From positions 514,032-578,031 of the forward strand of contig NZ_JACCEM010000002.1 in NCBI RefSeq assembly GCF_013416525.1: 64,000 nt of DNA, written 5' to 3'. Within the stretch, counting starts at the first letter, position 1. Each line of letters starts with the position of its first letter. The notes under the pieces are model-generated. The model did no database searches, had not been told where the DNA came from, and was given only the letters and a program-made list of their open reading frames with translations. The stretch comes from Parapusillimonas granuli. Its GTDB lineage: Bacteria; Pseudomonadota; Gammaproteobacteria; Burkholderiales; Burkholderiaceae_B. Shown here one piece after another: positions 1 to 8,777 of the stretch. The position numbers and the translations under genes were made by a program.

Positions 1-25
1 CCGCTTTTTTTGCGCCATGCCCCCG

Positions 26-817
26 TCAGAAAGCGGGCACGATGGCTCCCTTGTATTTGTCGTTGATGAAGGCGCGGACGTCCGGGCTGTTCAGCGCTTC
101 GACCAGCTGCTTGACCGCCGGGTCGTCCTTCTTGGCCTCGGTCGTGACCACGATGTTCGCGTATGGGGAATCCGCGCCTTCGATGAACAAGGCGTCCTTG
201 ACGGGATTCAGCCCGGCTTCGAGGGCATAGTTGGTATTGATGAGGGCCAGGTCCACATCGGGCAGCACGCGCGGCAGCGTCGCGGCCTCGAGCTCGCGGA
301 ATTTCAGCTTCTTGGGGTTCTCGACCACGTCCCGGGCCGTGGCCAGGATGTTGGCGGGATCCTTCAGCTTGATCAGGCCCTGGGCCTGCAGCAGCAGCAA
401 GGCGCGCGCGCCGTTGGACGGATCATTGGGCAAGGCCACCTGCGCGCCCTGCTTCAAGTCCTTCACGTCCTTGATCTTGGAGGAATACCCGCCGAAAGGC
501 TCGACGTGCACCAGCCCCACGCTCACCAGCCGCGTCTTGTGCTCTTTATTGAACGAGTCCAGATAAGGCTTGTGCTGGAAGAAATTGACGTCGATCTGGC
601 CGTCCGACACCTGCTGGTTCGGCTGCACGTAATCGGTGAAGACCTTGATGTCGAGCTCCACGCCGTTCTTGGCCAATGCCGGCTTCACCCGTTCAAGCAA
701 TTCCGCATGGGGAACCGGCGTCGCCGCCACGCTCAGCTTGGCCGCATGGACGGCGCCGGCGGCGAACCAGGCGGCCGCGGTCAGCGCCAGTGCCGGCGCG
801 AATTTCTTCAAAAACAT
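26..817 (-). CDS. metQ: D-methionine-type ABC transporter substrate-binding protein MetQ (NlpA family)
   Basis: This 263-residue protein is the periplasmic binding component of a methionine importer. It belongs to the NlpA/MetQ family by overall sequence: a KLSVAATPVPHAELL start of the mature region, a HKPYLDSF segment, and a LALINTNYAL stretch typical of the family. Residues 1-25 form a signal peptide with a likely cleavage site at AHA/A. Unlike many NlpA/MetQ members there is no lipobox cysteine, and I see no Cys in the protein, so it should be soluble periplasmic rather than a lipoprotein. It follows metI by 18 bases and is the last gene of a metN-metI-metQ operon. An AGGAG ribosome site precedes the ATG. 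The substrate could also be a methionine analogue. Confidence 0.9.
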   Translation of the reverse strand: MFLKKFAPALALTAAAWFAAGAVHAAKLSVAATPVPHAELLERVKPALAKNGVELDIKVFTDYVQPNQQVSDGQIDVNFFQHKPYLDSFNKEHKTRLVSVGLVHVEPFGGYSSKIKDVKDLKQGAQVALPNDPSNGARALLLLQAQGLIKLKDPANILATARDVVENPKKLKFRELEAATLPRVLPDVDLALINTNYALEAGLNPVKDALFIEGADSPYANIVVTTEAKKDDPAVKQLVEALNSPDVRAFINDKYKGAIVPAF

Positions 818-835
818 AAAAACTCCTAGATGACG

Positions 836-1495
836 TTATTTACGGTTCAGCCTGGCGACCAGGCGGTCGCCGAAAACCTGCAAGACCTGAACCATCACTA
901 CAAGAATGACCACCGTCACGACCATGACGTCGGTCTGGTAACGCTGGTAGCCGAAACGCAAGGCGAGATCGCCCAGGCCGCCCCCGCCTATCACGCCCGA
1001 CATGGCCGAATAGCCGACCAGGGCGATGGCGGTGACGATGATCGCCGCGACGATGCCCGTCGTGGCTTCGGGGATCAGCGCCAGAAGCACCGTCTGGCGC
1101 GAATTGGCGCCCATCGCGCGGCAGGCCTCCGAGACGCCGGGGTCCAGCTCGCGCAGCACGTTCTCGACCAGGCGCGCGAAGAACGGCGCCGCGCTGACCA
1201 CCAGCGGCGGCACCGCGCCCTGCACGCCCAGCGAGGTGCCCGCCAGGACCCGCGTGAGCGGTATCATCACGATGAGCAGGATCAGGAAAGGCACGGATCG
1301 CAATACATTGACGATAAAAGACAGCGAGTGATAGACCGGCCCGTTCTCCAGCATCTGGCGCTTGCTGGTCAGGAAAAGCAGTATCCCCAGCGGCAGCCCG
1401 ATGACGATGGTGAACAGCAGCGAAAACCCCGTCATGAGCAAGGTGTCGATGGTGGCTTCGGCGATCAGCGCCCAGTCGATATTGGCAAGCATCAT
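836..1495 (-). CDS. metI: Methionine ABC transporter permease MetI
   Basis: This roughly 219-residue inner-membrane permease is the transmembrane partner of MetN and MetQ. Several hydrophobic segments are visible. A cytoplasmic EAA-type loop (EACRAMGANSRQTVLLALIP) marks it as an ABC permease of the MetI family. The length fits MetI. I chose the ATG at 1495 because it overlaps the metN stop as ATGA, which suggests translational coupling. An in-frame ATG further upstream inside metN would add six residues and is less likely. The gene sits between metN and metQ. Confidence 0.9.
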   Translation of the reverse strand: MMLANIDWALIAEATIDTLLMTGFSLLFTIVIGLPLGILLFLTSKRQMLENGPVYHSLSFIVNVLRSVPFLILLIVMIPLTRVLAGTSLGVQGAVPPLVVSAAPFFARLVENVLRELDPGVSEACRAMGANSRQTVLLALIPEATTGIVAAIIVTAIALVGYSAMSGVIGGGGLGDLALRFGYQRYQTDVMVVTVVILVVMVQVLQVFGDRLVARLNRK

Positions 1496-2502
1496 GGCCT
1501 CAGGACCTCGCATTCCACGCCTTCGGCGGCAAACATGCCCGCCAGCGCCTCCAGCCCCGGCTCAGCCCCCTGGGCCGAGACCACCAATTGCCCATACGGC
1601 GTGTCCTTTATGCGGCTGACCGAGCCCTGCAGGATGCTCAAGTCCAGATTCAGTTCGCGGCTGGCGCGGCTCAGCATGGGCTGCACCGTCGCGTCGCCCC
1701 GGAAGCTGAGCCTCAGCAGCCGGCCCCGCACGGCTTGCGCCAAGTCCCGCCAGCCCTCGGCGTCCACGCCGCTTTCGCTCAGCAGCGACTGGGTGACGGC
1801 ATGCCGCGGATGCAGGAATACATCGAGCACGTCGCCGCTTTCGACGATGCGTCCGGCGTCGATGACCGCCACGCGGTCGCAGACCGCGCGTATGACGTCC
1901 ATGCCGTGCGTGATCAGGACGATGGTCAGCCCCAGGCGCTTGTTGATGTCCAGCAGCAGTCGCAATATGGACTGGGTCGTTTCCGGGTCCAGGGCGGACG
2001 TGGCTTCGTCGCACAGCAACAGCTCGGGCCGGTTGGCCAGGGCGCGCGCGATGCCCACCCGCTGCTGCTGGCCGCCGGACAATTGGCGCGGGTACTTGCC
2101 CGCGTGCTCGCTCAGCCCGACCAGCGCCAGCACTTCGTGCGCGCGCTCCAGCTGCGCGCGGCGCGCCATGCCCGCCAGGCGCAGCGGAAAGCACACATTG
2201 TCGATGACGGTGCGCGAGCGCAGCAGGTTGAAATGCTGGAAGACCATGCCGACGCCCTGACGGTATTGCCGCAGCCGGGCGTCCGAGAACCGGGTGATGT
2301 CCTCGCCCTTGACCCGGACTTCCCCCTGCGTGGGGCGCTCCAGCAGGTTGAGCATGCGGATGAGCGTGCTCTTGCCCGCGCCCGACCGCCCGATGATGCC
2401 GAAGACTTCCCCCTGGCGGATGTGCAGGTCCACCCCGTCGAGCGCATGGGAAACGCGCCCCGGAGACTCATAGGTTTTGCGGATGTTCTTCAGGTGGATC
2501 AA
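1492..2502 (-). CDS. metN: Methionine ABC transporter ATPase MetN
   Basis: This cytoplasmic ATPase energises methionine uptake. From the N-terminus it shows a Walker A motif (GRSGAGKST, about residues 38-46), a LSGGQQQRVGIARA signature, a Walker B LLLCDEATSALD, and a C-terminal NIL regulatory domain of about 75 residues that in MetN senses methionine. I place the start at a TTG (2502), because the family begins right there with a short residue run before the first strand, and because the likely promoter -10 box lies only about 55 bases upstream. An in-frame ATG at 2550 would add 16 residues that do not look like the family and would sit at the predicted transcription start. It is the first gene of metNIQ. 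Confidence 0.9.
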   Translation of the reverse strand: MIHLKNIRKTYESPGRVSHALDGVDLHIRQGEVFGIIGRSGAGKSTLIRMLNLLERPTQGEVRVKGEDITRFSDARLRQYRQGVGMVFQHFNLLRSRTVIDNVCFPLRLAGMARRAQLERAHEVLALVGLSEHAGKYPRQLSGGQQQRVGIARALANRPELLLCDEATSALDPETTQSILRLLLDINKRLGLTIVLITHGMDVIRAVCDRVAVIDAGRIVESGDVLDVFLHPRHAVTQSLLSESGVDAEGWRDLAQAVRGRLLRLSFRGDATVQPMLSRASRELNLDLSILQGSVSRIKDTPYGQLVVSAQGAEPGLEALAGMFAAEGVECEVLRP

Positions 2503-2555
2503 GGTGCTGACTTGTTTATGGAGTGCATGGCTCGGCCGGGGCGGAGCCATAATTT

Positions 2556-2583
2556 AACATAACCGCAATATTATTTTTTGCAA
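2556..2583 (-). promoter_or_regulatory. Putative sigma-70 promoter of metNIQ
   Basis: In an AT-rich gap, the minus strand carries TTGCAA (2578-2583), a 16-base spacer, then TATGTT (2556-2561). It would start transcription near 2549, just ahead of metN. The AT content contrasts sharply with the flanking coding DNA. I saw no recognisable methionine riboswitch here. Confidence 0.45.
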
Positions 2584-2670
2584 CTCAATATAGTTTTAAG
2601 CTATATAAAGCATACGAGAAATTATGAGGGGCGCGGACGCGCCGCCCGGCCCGCCCCGGCGCCCGCTTTT

Positions 2671-3945
2671 TCAGTGGAAGTTCACGGTTTCGGGCCGGCC
2701 GGCCAAGTCCAGGCTCGCCCGGCGGGCCGGCATGCGGCTGACGACCCGGCCGCCGCGCAGGACCGCCAGGCGCGCCGGGCGCAGGCGCAAGGCGTCGATC
2801 GGGTCGGCGGCGTCCAGCACCACCAGGTCGGCCTTGCAGCCCGGCGCAAGCCCATAGCCTTCCAGCCCCAGTATGCGGGCCGGCATGGCGGTCACCGCGT
2901 CGTAGCACCGCAGCATGGCCGACCGCCCGGTCATCTGCGCCACGTGCAGGCCCATGTGCGCGACGTCCAGCATGTCGGCGCAGCCCAGGCCATACCAAGG
3001 GTCCATGACGCAATCATGGCCGAAAGCCACGTCCAGGCCCGCCGCCAGCAGCTCCGGCACGCGGGTCATGCCGCGGCGCTTGGGATAGGTGTCGGACCGA
3101 CCCTGCAGCGTGATGTTGATCAGCGGATTGGCCACCACCGTCATCCCGGATTCGCGCATCAGGGGAATCAGCTTGCTGACGTAGTAGTTGTCCATGGAAT
3201 GCATGGAGGTCAGGTGCGATCCATTGACCCGCCCGGCCATTCCCAGGCGGTGGGTTTGCGCGGCCAGCGTCTCGACGTGGCGCGACAAGGGGTCATCGGA
3301 TTCGTCGCAATGCATGTCGACGCGCAAGCCTTTTTCGGCGGCGAATTCGCACAGCAGCCGCACGGATTCCGCGCCGTCCGCCATCGTGCGCTCGAAGTGC
3401 GGTATGCCGCCGACCACGTCCACCCCCATGGCAATGGCGCGCTTGAGGCTGTCGAACGCGCCGGGGTGGCGCAGCAGGCCGTCCTGGGGGAAAGCCACCA
3501 GCTGCAGGTCCAGGTAGGAGGCCACGCGGCGCTTCACCTCCAGCAGCGCCTCGACCGCCAGCAGACGCGGATCGGACGTGTCCACGTGCGAACGGATGGC
3601 CAGCAGGCCCTGGGCCACCGCCCAGTCGCAGTAGGCGAGCGCACGCTCGATGACCGCGTCCTGCGCGAGCGTGGGCTTGAGTTCGCGCCACAGCGCGATG
3701 CCTTCGAGCAAGGTCCCCGACTCATTGACGCGCGGCATGCCGTAGGTCAGAGTGGAATCCATATGGAAGTGCGCGTCGACGAAAGGCGGGCTGGCCAGGC
3801 AGCCCGCGGCGTCGATTTCCTGGGCGGCCTGCGCCTGCAGGCCAGCCTGCACCGCGGCGATGCGCCCCTGCGCAATGCCGATGTCCATGCCCCGCCTGCC
3901 GTCGGGCAGGTTCGCGCCGCGGATGATCATGTCCATGCAAGCCAT
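2671..3945 (-). CDS. Cytosine-deaminase-like amidohydrolase
   Basis: This 424-residue amidohydrolase-superfamily enzyme closely matches the cytosine deaminase (CodA) subgroup, which hydrolyses an exocyclic C-NH2 on a ring. Metal and catalytic residues line up with E. coli CodA with a constant offset of two: HxH in DAHFHMD (His59, His61), HCDESDD (His212, Glu215), GSHLTS (His244) and GHDCVMDPW (Asp311). The start at 3945 has an AGGAG site eight bases upstream. A longer reading from upstream has no ribosome site. It lies 31 bases downstream of the GntR gene on the same strand, so both probably share a promoter and face the ABC/oxidoreductase operon. The real substrate may be another cyclic or N-rich compound rather than cytosine. 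Confidence 0.85.
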   Translation of the reverse strand: MACMDMIIRGANLPDGRRGMDIGIAQGRIAAVQAGLQAQAAQEIDAAGCLASPPFVDAHFHMDSTLTYGMPRVNESGTLLEGIALWRELKPTLAQDAVIERALAYCDWAVAQGLLAIRSHVDTSDPRLLAVEALLEVKRRVASYLDLQLVAFPQDGLLRHPGAFDSLKRAIAMGVDVVGGIPHFERTMADGAESVRLLCEFAAEKGLRVDMHCDESDDPLSRHVETLAAQTHRLGMAGRVNGSHLTSMHSMDNYYVSKLIPLMRESGMTVVANPLINITLQGRSDTYPKRRGMTRVPELLAAGLDVAFGHDCVMDPWYGLGCADMLDVAHMGLHVAQMTGRSAMLRCYDAVTAMPARILGLEGYGLAPGCKADLVVLDAADPIDALRLRPARLAVLRGGRVVSRMPARRASLDLAGRPETVNFH

Positions 3946-3976
3946 GCCGGCCACTCCTTTGCAATGAAATTCAAAT

Positions 3977-4774
3977 TCACTTGGCCGCTGGAGCATCGAA
4001 CTTCAGCGACATGGAATATTTCATTTTATTGTAGGGAAAGGTCGTGATCGTCATCAGCATGAGGCTTTGCATTTCGCCATAGTATTTGCGGGTGATGACC
4101 AGGCCGGCCGTCCCCGGGCGAATTTTGAGCTTGGCGGCGGTCTCGCCCTTGATGGGGGTGGCCGAGAATTCCTGCCGGACTTGAATGATGCGCTTGCTGA
4201 AGCGCCGTTCGATCAGCAGCGAAAGCGGCAGCTTGATCTTCCCCACATCGCTGCCGACCGCGGAATAGTCCGGATGCACATAGACTTCGGAATAGGCGAC
4301 CGGGGCGTCCTGGTCCTGCAGCAGCTTGATGGCGATGATGTTCAGCCAGCGGCTTTCCGGATCGCTTTCCAGCCATTGCGCACGGCGGGCGCCGATGCGC
4401 AGCAGCTTCACGGACAGCACCTGCAAGGTCGCGTGCTTGATGTACTGGAAAAGATCTTCCAGCCTGGAGATTTCCTGGGTATAGCGGGTGGTCGCACGCG
4501 TGGTCTCGACGCGCGTTCCCACGCCGGGGCGGCGGGACACCATCCCGCTTTCCGTCAGCAGGCGCACGGCTTCGCGTATCGTGTGGCGGCTGGCGGCATA
4601 GCGGCGGCAGAGCTCCAGCTCCGGGGGCAGCAGGCTGCCCACCGCGTAATGCCCGTCCCGTATGCTTGCCAGCAATTCCTGGTAAATCACCCTGTAGCGC
4701 GGCGTCAGCGCCTCGGCCTCTTCCGGCCTCCCCCGGCCGCCCACGTCGGCCTCCGGGTCTTTGAACATCGTCAT
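3977..4774 (-). CDS. GntR-family transcriptional regulator (HutC/UTRA type)
   Basis: This roughly 265-residue regulator has an N-terminal winged helix-turn-helix (about residues 26-90, with LPPELELCRRYAASRHTIREA) and a C-terminal UTRA effector domain (about 105-260, ending near LVITRKYYGE), the HutC subgroup of GntR. Such proteins usually repress a neighbouring catabolic operon until a substrate-like ligand binds. The ATG at 4774 has a GAGGA site close upstream. ATGs at 4768 and 4828 are alternatives. It is transcribed divergently from the polyamine-type ABC operon, with a double palindrome in the shared gap, and is followed by the amidohydrolase gene. The ligand is unknown. Confidence 0.88.
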   Translation of the reverse strand: MTMFKDPEADVGGRGRPEEAEALTPRYRVIYQELLASIRDGHYAVGSLLPPELELCRRYAASRHTIREAVRLLTESGMVSRRPGVGTRVETTRATTRYTQEISRLEDLFQYIKHATLQVLSVKLLRIGARRAQWLESDPESRWLNIIAIKLLQDQDAPVAYSEVYVHPDYSAVGSDVGKIKLPLSLLIERRFSKRIIQVRQEFSATPIKGETAAKLKIRPGTAGLVITRKYYGEMQSLMLMTITTFPYNKMKYSMSLKFDAPAAK

Positions 4775-4881
4775 GCTTTCCTCTACGGTAAACGCTCCGG
4801 GGGCATGCGCGTTCCTGGTTTTTCTCATGCATGCCTCTTGCGAGCGGATCATAGCAGCACGCCTTATCAGGAAAAACACTA

Positions 4882-4909
4882 TTGACAAATTCCCGCTGGA
4901 TAGTACAGT
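4882..4909 (+). promoter_or_regulatory. Predicted sigma-70 promoter of the ABC/oxidoreductase operon
   Basis: TTGACA at 4882-4887 is a perfect -35 box. TACAGT at 4904-4909 after a 16-base spacer serves as -10. Transcription would start around 4916, inside the first TGTCCGGACA palindrome, which suits repression by the divergent GntR regulator. Confidence 0.6.
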
Positions 4910-4910
4910 G

Positions 4911-4939
4911 TTTGTCCGGACATTATATGTCCGGACAAA
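4911..4939. promoter_or_regulatory. Tandem palindromic operator, probable GntR binding site
   Basis: Two copies of the 10-base perfect palindrome TGTCCGGACA lie at 4913-4922 and 4928-4937, separated by TTATA. The whole 29-base block (4911-4939) is itself a perfect inverted repeat with flanking TT and AA. The copies are 15 bases centre to centre and cover the predicted transcription start. GntR/HutC proteins bind short palindromes as dimers, so this is the obvious operator candidate. The assignment to this regulator is inference. Confidence 0.7.
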
Positions 4940-4971
4940 GATGACTGACAAACACTTCCTCGGAGGAGACA

Positions 4972-6003
4972 ATGAAAAAGTTACTGACGATGGCCGTCGC
5001 CGCGGCCTTGGCCGCCGGGGTCGGCACCGGCGCGGCGGCTCAAGAAAGACTCGTGGTTGCCGGCTACGGCGGCTCCTTTGAAGAAATAATGCGCAAAGAC
5101 GTCTTCCCGCCCTTCGAAAAAAAGCACGGCGCGAAGATCGACTACGTGGCGGGCAACTCCACCAATACCGTGGCGCGGCTGCAGGCGCAGAAGGCGAACC
5201 AGGAAATAGACGTCGCCATCGTGGATGACGGCCCGATGTACCAGGCCATCGCCCTGGGCTTCTGCGCCCCCATCGAGAAAATGCCCAAGGACGACATCTA
5301 CGCAACCGCTCGCTACAAAGACGACAAGGCCGTCGGCCTGGGCATCGTGGCCACCGGGCTGATGTACAACAAGAAAGTCTTCCAGGAAAAAGGCTGGGCG
5401 CCGCCCAAGTCCTGGAAAGACCTGGCCGATCCCAAATACAAGCAACTGGTCGTCATCCCGCCGCTGAACAATACCTACGGCCTGCACGCCGTGGTGCAGT
5501 TCGCGAAAATGAACGGCGGCAGCGAAAAAAACATCGACCCCGGCTTCAAGGCCTTCGTGAGCCAGATCAATCCCAACGTCCTGGTCTATGAGCCCTCGCC
5601 CGGCAAAATGACGGAACTCTTCCAGAGCGGCCAGGCCGTGCTGGCCGTCTGGGGTTCGGGCCGCGTGAAGACCTTCGCCGATACGGGCTTCCCCGTCGGC
5701 TTCGTTTACCCGGAAGAAGGCGCCTATGCGCTGCTGGCCTCCGTCTGCCCGGTCGCCAAGCCCAATGCCAAGCCGCTGGCGCAGGAATTCGTGGCTTATC
5801 TGCTTACGCCCGAGATCCAGTCCATCATGGGCACGGCCTACGGCTACGGCCCGGTCAACAAGAAGGCGTCCGCCAAGGACGACCCGAACGTGCCGCTGCC
5901 CATCGGCGACCGCGCGGCGAACCTCATCGTGGCGGACTGGGACACCATCAACGCCAATCGCGACGACTGGAACAAACGCTGGACCCGGGAAGTAGAGCGC
6001 TGA
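4972..6003 (+). CDS. Polyamine-type ABC transporter substrate-binding protein (PotD-like)
   Basis: This 343-residue periplasmic binding protein starts with a signal peptide (about 1-24, cleaved after AAA). The mature part begins ERLVVAGYGGSFEE and keeps the fold and length of the extracellular solute-binding family 1/PotD group. Its middle holds NTYGLHAVVQF and VWGSGRVKTF stretches. It delivers substrate to the permease pair encoded downstream. A strong GGAGGAG site precedes the ATG. Being the first gene of the operon, it reads from the GntR-controlled promoter. Spermidine or putrescine is the family default, but the linked amidohydrolase and amine dehydrogenase suggest another nitrogenous compound. 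Confidence 0.88.
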   Translation: MKKLLTMAVAAALAAGVGTGAAAQERLVVAGYGGSFEEIMRKDVFPPFEKKHGAKIDYVAGNSTNTVARLQAQKANQEIDVAIVDDGPMYQAIALGFCAPIEKMPKDDIYATARYKDDKAVGLGIVATGLMYNKKVFQEKGWAPPKSWKDLADPKYKQLVVIPPLNNTYGLHAVVQFAKMNGGSEKNIDPGFKAFVSQINPNVLVYEPSPGKMTELFQSGQAVLAVWGSGRVKTFADTGFPVGFVYPEEGAYALLASVCPVAKPNAKPLAQEFVAYLLTPEIQSIMGTAYGYGPVNKKASAKDDPNVPLPIGDRAANLIVADWDTINANRDDWNKRWTREVER

Positions 6004-6046
6004 TCCCGGGGCGCCTCGCGTTCGCGCCGGATTCGTTGGAGCCGCA

Positions 6047-7105
6047 ATGAGCTACCTCGTATTGAACAACCTCACCAAGCGCTATGGGGCGGCGACCGTC
6101 GTCGACAACCTGACTCTGTCCATCCGGCGGGGGCAATTCATCGCCCTGCTGGGCCCCTCCGGCTGCGGCAAGACCACCACGCTGCAAATGGTGGCCGGCT
6201 TCGTCGAACCCAGCGAGGGCAGCATCGTCCTCGACGGCAAAGACCTGCGCAACACGCCGGCCAACAAGCGCGGGCTGGGCATCGTGTTCCAGAACTACGC
6301 TCTCTTTCCCCACATGACCGCGGCGCAAAACGTCGCGTTCGGCCTGGAAATGCAAGGCGTCGGGAAAGCCGAATGCGCGGACCGGGTGGCGGAAACCCTG
6401 GCGCTGGTGGGCTTGTCCCACCTGGCGGACCGCTACCCGGCCCGCATGTCCGGCGGCCAGCAGCAGCGCGTCGCCCTGGCTCGCGCGCTGGTCATCAAGC
6501 CCAGGGTCCTGCTGCTGGACGAACCCCTGTCCAATCTGGACGCCAAGCTTCGCGAGGAAATGCAGCTGGAGTTGCGCAGCATCCAGCGAACCGTCGGCAC
6601 CACCACCATCCTGGTCACCCACGATCAATCCGAAGCCCTCGCGCTTTCGGATTGCATCGTCGTGATGAACCAGGGCCGGGTCGAACAGATCGCCGAACCC
6701 TACAGCGCCTATGAAGGTCCGGCCAACGAGTTCGTCGGCAACTTTCTCGGCAAGGCCAACATCTTCAAGGCCCAGGCGGCCAATATCGACGGCAGCCCGG
6801 CGATCCGCGTCGCCGAAGCCGTGGTGCCGCTCGGCGGCGTCGCGATGCCCGAGGGCAGCGTGCTCGTGCGCCCCGAAAAAATCCTGTTCACGGACCCGGG
6901 CCCCCATGCCTTGCCCGGCACCGTCAAGACCCGCGTGTTCCAGGGCAATCACTGGCTTTGCCAAGTCCGGACCTCGGCCGGCGACGTCCTGGTCATACGC
7001 CAGAACGACGGCGTCGAGGTCCCCGCCGAAGGCGCCGCCGTCCACCTGGCCTGGCGCGCCCAGGACATGCGGGCGCTGGGCGCTGCCCGGGAGGCCCGGC
7101 CATGA
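6047..7105 (+). CDS. ABC transporter ATPase (PotA-like)
   Basis: This 352-residue ATPase has Walker A GPSGCGKTT (about 36-44), a FQNYALFPHMT Q-loop, a MSGGQQQRVALARA signature and Walker B LLLDEPLSNLD. A C-terminal TOBE-type domain of about 110 residues follows, as in PotA/FbpC spermidine-iron-type importers. It couples ATP hydrolysis to import through the two permeases that follow. A GGAG site lies before the ATG. Its stop overlaps the next start as ATGA. Part of the operon from 4972. Confidence 0.9.
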   Translation: MSYLVLNNLTKRYGAATVVDNLTLSIRRGQFIALLGPSGCGKTTTLQMVAGFVEPSEGSIVLDGKDLRNTPANKRGLGIVFQNYALFPHMTAAQNVAFGLEMQGVGKAECADRVAETLALVGLSHLADRYPARMSGGQQQRVALARALVIKPRVLLLDEPLSNLDAKLREEMQLELRSIQRTVGTTTILVTHDQSEALALSDCIVVMNQGRVEQIAEPYSAYEGPANEFVGNFLGKANIFKAQAANIDGSPAIRVAEAVVPLGGVAMPEGSVLVRPEKILFTDPGPHALPGTVKTRVFQGNHWLCQVRTSAGDVLVIRQNDGVEVPAEGAAVHLAWRAQDMRALGAAREARP

Positions 7106-7956
7106 TGCGCACCCGGACCCCGTGGCTGCTCAGCTCGCCCGCGCTCGCGCTGTACGCCACCTTTCTCATCGCGCCCATCGCCAGCGTCGCCCTGATCAGT
7201 TTCTACAACTTCGAGTTCTACGGCGGGATACAGCCCGCCTTCACGCTGAAGAACTATGCGGAAATCCTTTCCGACGGCTATTTCTACGAGATCTTCGCCC
7301 GCACCTTCGGCGTGGCGGCGGCCGTCACCCTTGCCTGCATCGTGCTGGGCACCGGCGAAGCCTATGTCCTGTCGCGCATGGGCAATCCCTGGAAAGGCCT
7401 GTTCCTGATGGTCGTCCTGGGCCCCCTGCTGGTGTCCGTGGTGGTGCGCACGCTGGGCTGGGCCTTGCTGTTCGGCTCCACCGGGCTCATCAGCGTGGGC
7501 CTGCAGGCCCTGGGCCTGGCGGACGGCCCGACCAACCTGATGTACACCAACATCGGCGTCATCATCGCGCTCACCCACGTCATGGTGCCGTTCATGGTGA
7601 TCGCGGTATGGGCCTCGTTGCAGCGCATCAATCCTTCCACCGAGGCCGCCGCGCTGTCGCTCGGCGCCAGCCAGTTCACCGTCATACGGCGCGTCATCGT
7701 GCCGCAGATCATGCCCGGCATCCTGTCCGGGTCCATCATGGTGTTCGCCATGTCGGCCAGCGCCTTCGCCACCCCGGCCATCGTCGGCGGCCGCCGCCTG
7801 AAGAACGTCGCGACCGCCGCCTACGACGAATTCCTGAATACGCTCAACTGGCCCCTGGGCGCGGCCCTGGCCATGCTGCTGCTGGTCGCCACCATCATCG
7901 TGCTGGTGTCGGCGAACCGGCTCATCGAACGCCGCTACGGGGCGGTCTTCAACTGA
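7102..7956 (+). CDS. ABC transporter permease (PotB-like)
   Basis: This 284-residue inner-membrane permease has about six hydrophobic segments and the EAA loop (EAAALSLGASQFTVIRRVIVP) that contacts the ATPase. Similarity is to the PotB/spermidine permease group. The ATG at 7102 overlaps the ATPase stop (ATGA), so it was preferred over upstream in-frame starts inside the ATPase gene. It is followed after 17 bases by the second permease. Confidence 0.9.
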   Translation: MMRTRTPWLLSSPALALYATFLIAPIASVALISFYNFEFYGGIQPAFTLKNYAEILSDGYFYEIFARTFGVAAAVTLACIVLGTGEAYVLSRMGNPWKGLFLMVVLGPLLVSVVVRTLGWALLFGSTGLISVGLQALGLADGPTNLMYTNIGVIIALTHVMVPFMVIAVWASLQRINPSTEAAALSLGASQFTVIRRVIVPQIMPGILSGSIMVFAMSASAFATPAIVGGRRLKNVATAAYDEFLNTLNWPLGAALAMLLLVATIIVLVSANRLIERRYGAVFN

Positions 7957-7973
7957 CAACGGTGGAGTTCACC

Positions 7974-8777
7974 ATGTTCCTGCGCAACGGACCCATCGGC
8001 CTCATCTTCCACGTCGTCTTCGTGATCTTCATCCTCGCTCCGCTGGTCATGGTCTGCGCGGTGGCCTTCACCAGCGAAGGCTTCATCACCCTGCCCAAGG
8101 ACGGGCTGTCCCTGCGCTGGTTCCGCGCCATACTCGAGAACCCGCGCTTCATGGAGGCGTTCTACTTCAGCCTCGGGCTGGGCCTGCTCTCGGCCACGCT
8201 GGCCATCGTCCTGGCCATTCCGTCCGCCCTGGCCATCGCCCGCTTCCGCTTCCCCGGCCGCGAAGCGCTGATGGCCTTCTTTCTCTCGCCCCTGATGATC
8301 CCCCACGTCGTGCTCGGACTGGCGTTCCTGCGCTTTTTCACGACCATAGGCATGGCCGGCACTTACATCGGCCTGGTCGTCGCGCACACCATCATCGTCA
8401 TTCCCTACGCCCTGCGCCTGGTGCTGGCGTCGGCCACGGGCATGGACCCGGTGCTCGAGCGCGCGGCGCTGTCCCTGGGCGCCTCGTCCTGGATCACGTT
8501 CCGCCGGATCGTGCTGCCCCTGATCATGCCCGGCGTGGTGAGCGGCTGGGTGATCGCCTTCATCACCAGCTTCGACGAACTCACCATGTCGATCTTCATC
8601 GCCTCGCCGTCGACCACGACCCTGCCGGTCCGCATCTTCCTGCACATAGAAGACACCATCGACCCGCTGGTCACGGCGGTTTCCGCCGCGCTCATTTACA
8701 TGACGGTGATCGCCGTGTTCATACTCGACCGCACGGTGGGGCTGGAAAAACTATTCGTGGGCAAGGGACGGACATGA
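7974..8777 (+). CDS. ABC transporter permease (PotC-like)
   Basis: This 267-residue permease forms a heterodimer with the preceding one. It has about six transmembrane stretches and an EAA loop (ERAALSLGASSWITFRRIVLP). The TSFDELTMSIFIASP region is typical of PotC. The start has a GGTGGAG site seven bases upstream. Its stop overlaps the next gene as ATGA, so transport and oxidation genes are translationally coupled, a sign that the imported compound is the substrate of the enzymes downstream. Confidence 0.9.
   Translation: MFLRNGPIGLIFHVVFVIFILAPLVMVCAVAFTSEGFITLPKDGLSLRWFRAILENPRFMEAFYFSLGLGLLSATLAIVLAIPSALAIARFRFPGREALMAFFLSPLMIPHVVLGLAFLRFFTTIGMAGTYIGLVVAHTIIVIPYALRLVLASATGMDPVLERAALSLGASSWITFRRIVLPLIMPGVVSGWVIAFITSFDELTMSIFIASPSTTTLPVRIFLHIEDTIDPLVTAVSAALIYMTVIAVFILDRTVGLEKLFVGKGRT

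Noticed and set aside
2551..2670. Considered a methionine-responsive riboswitch upstream of metN
   Set aside because: The stretch is AT-rich and contains plausible promoter boxes, but no conserved riboswitch core could be found.
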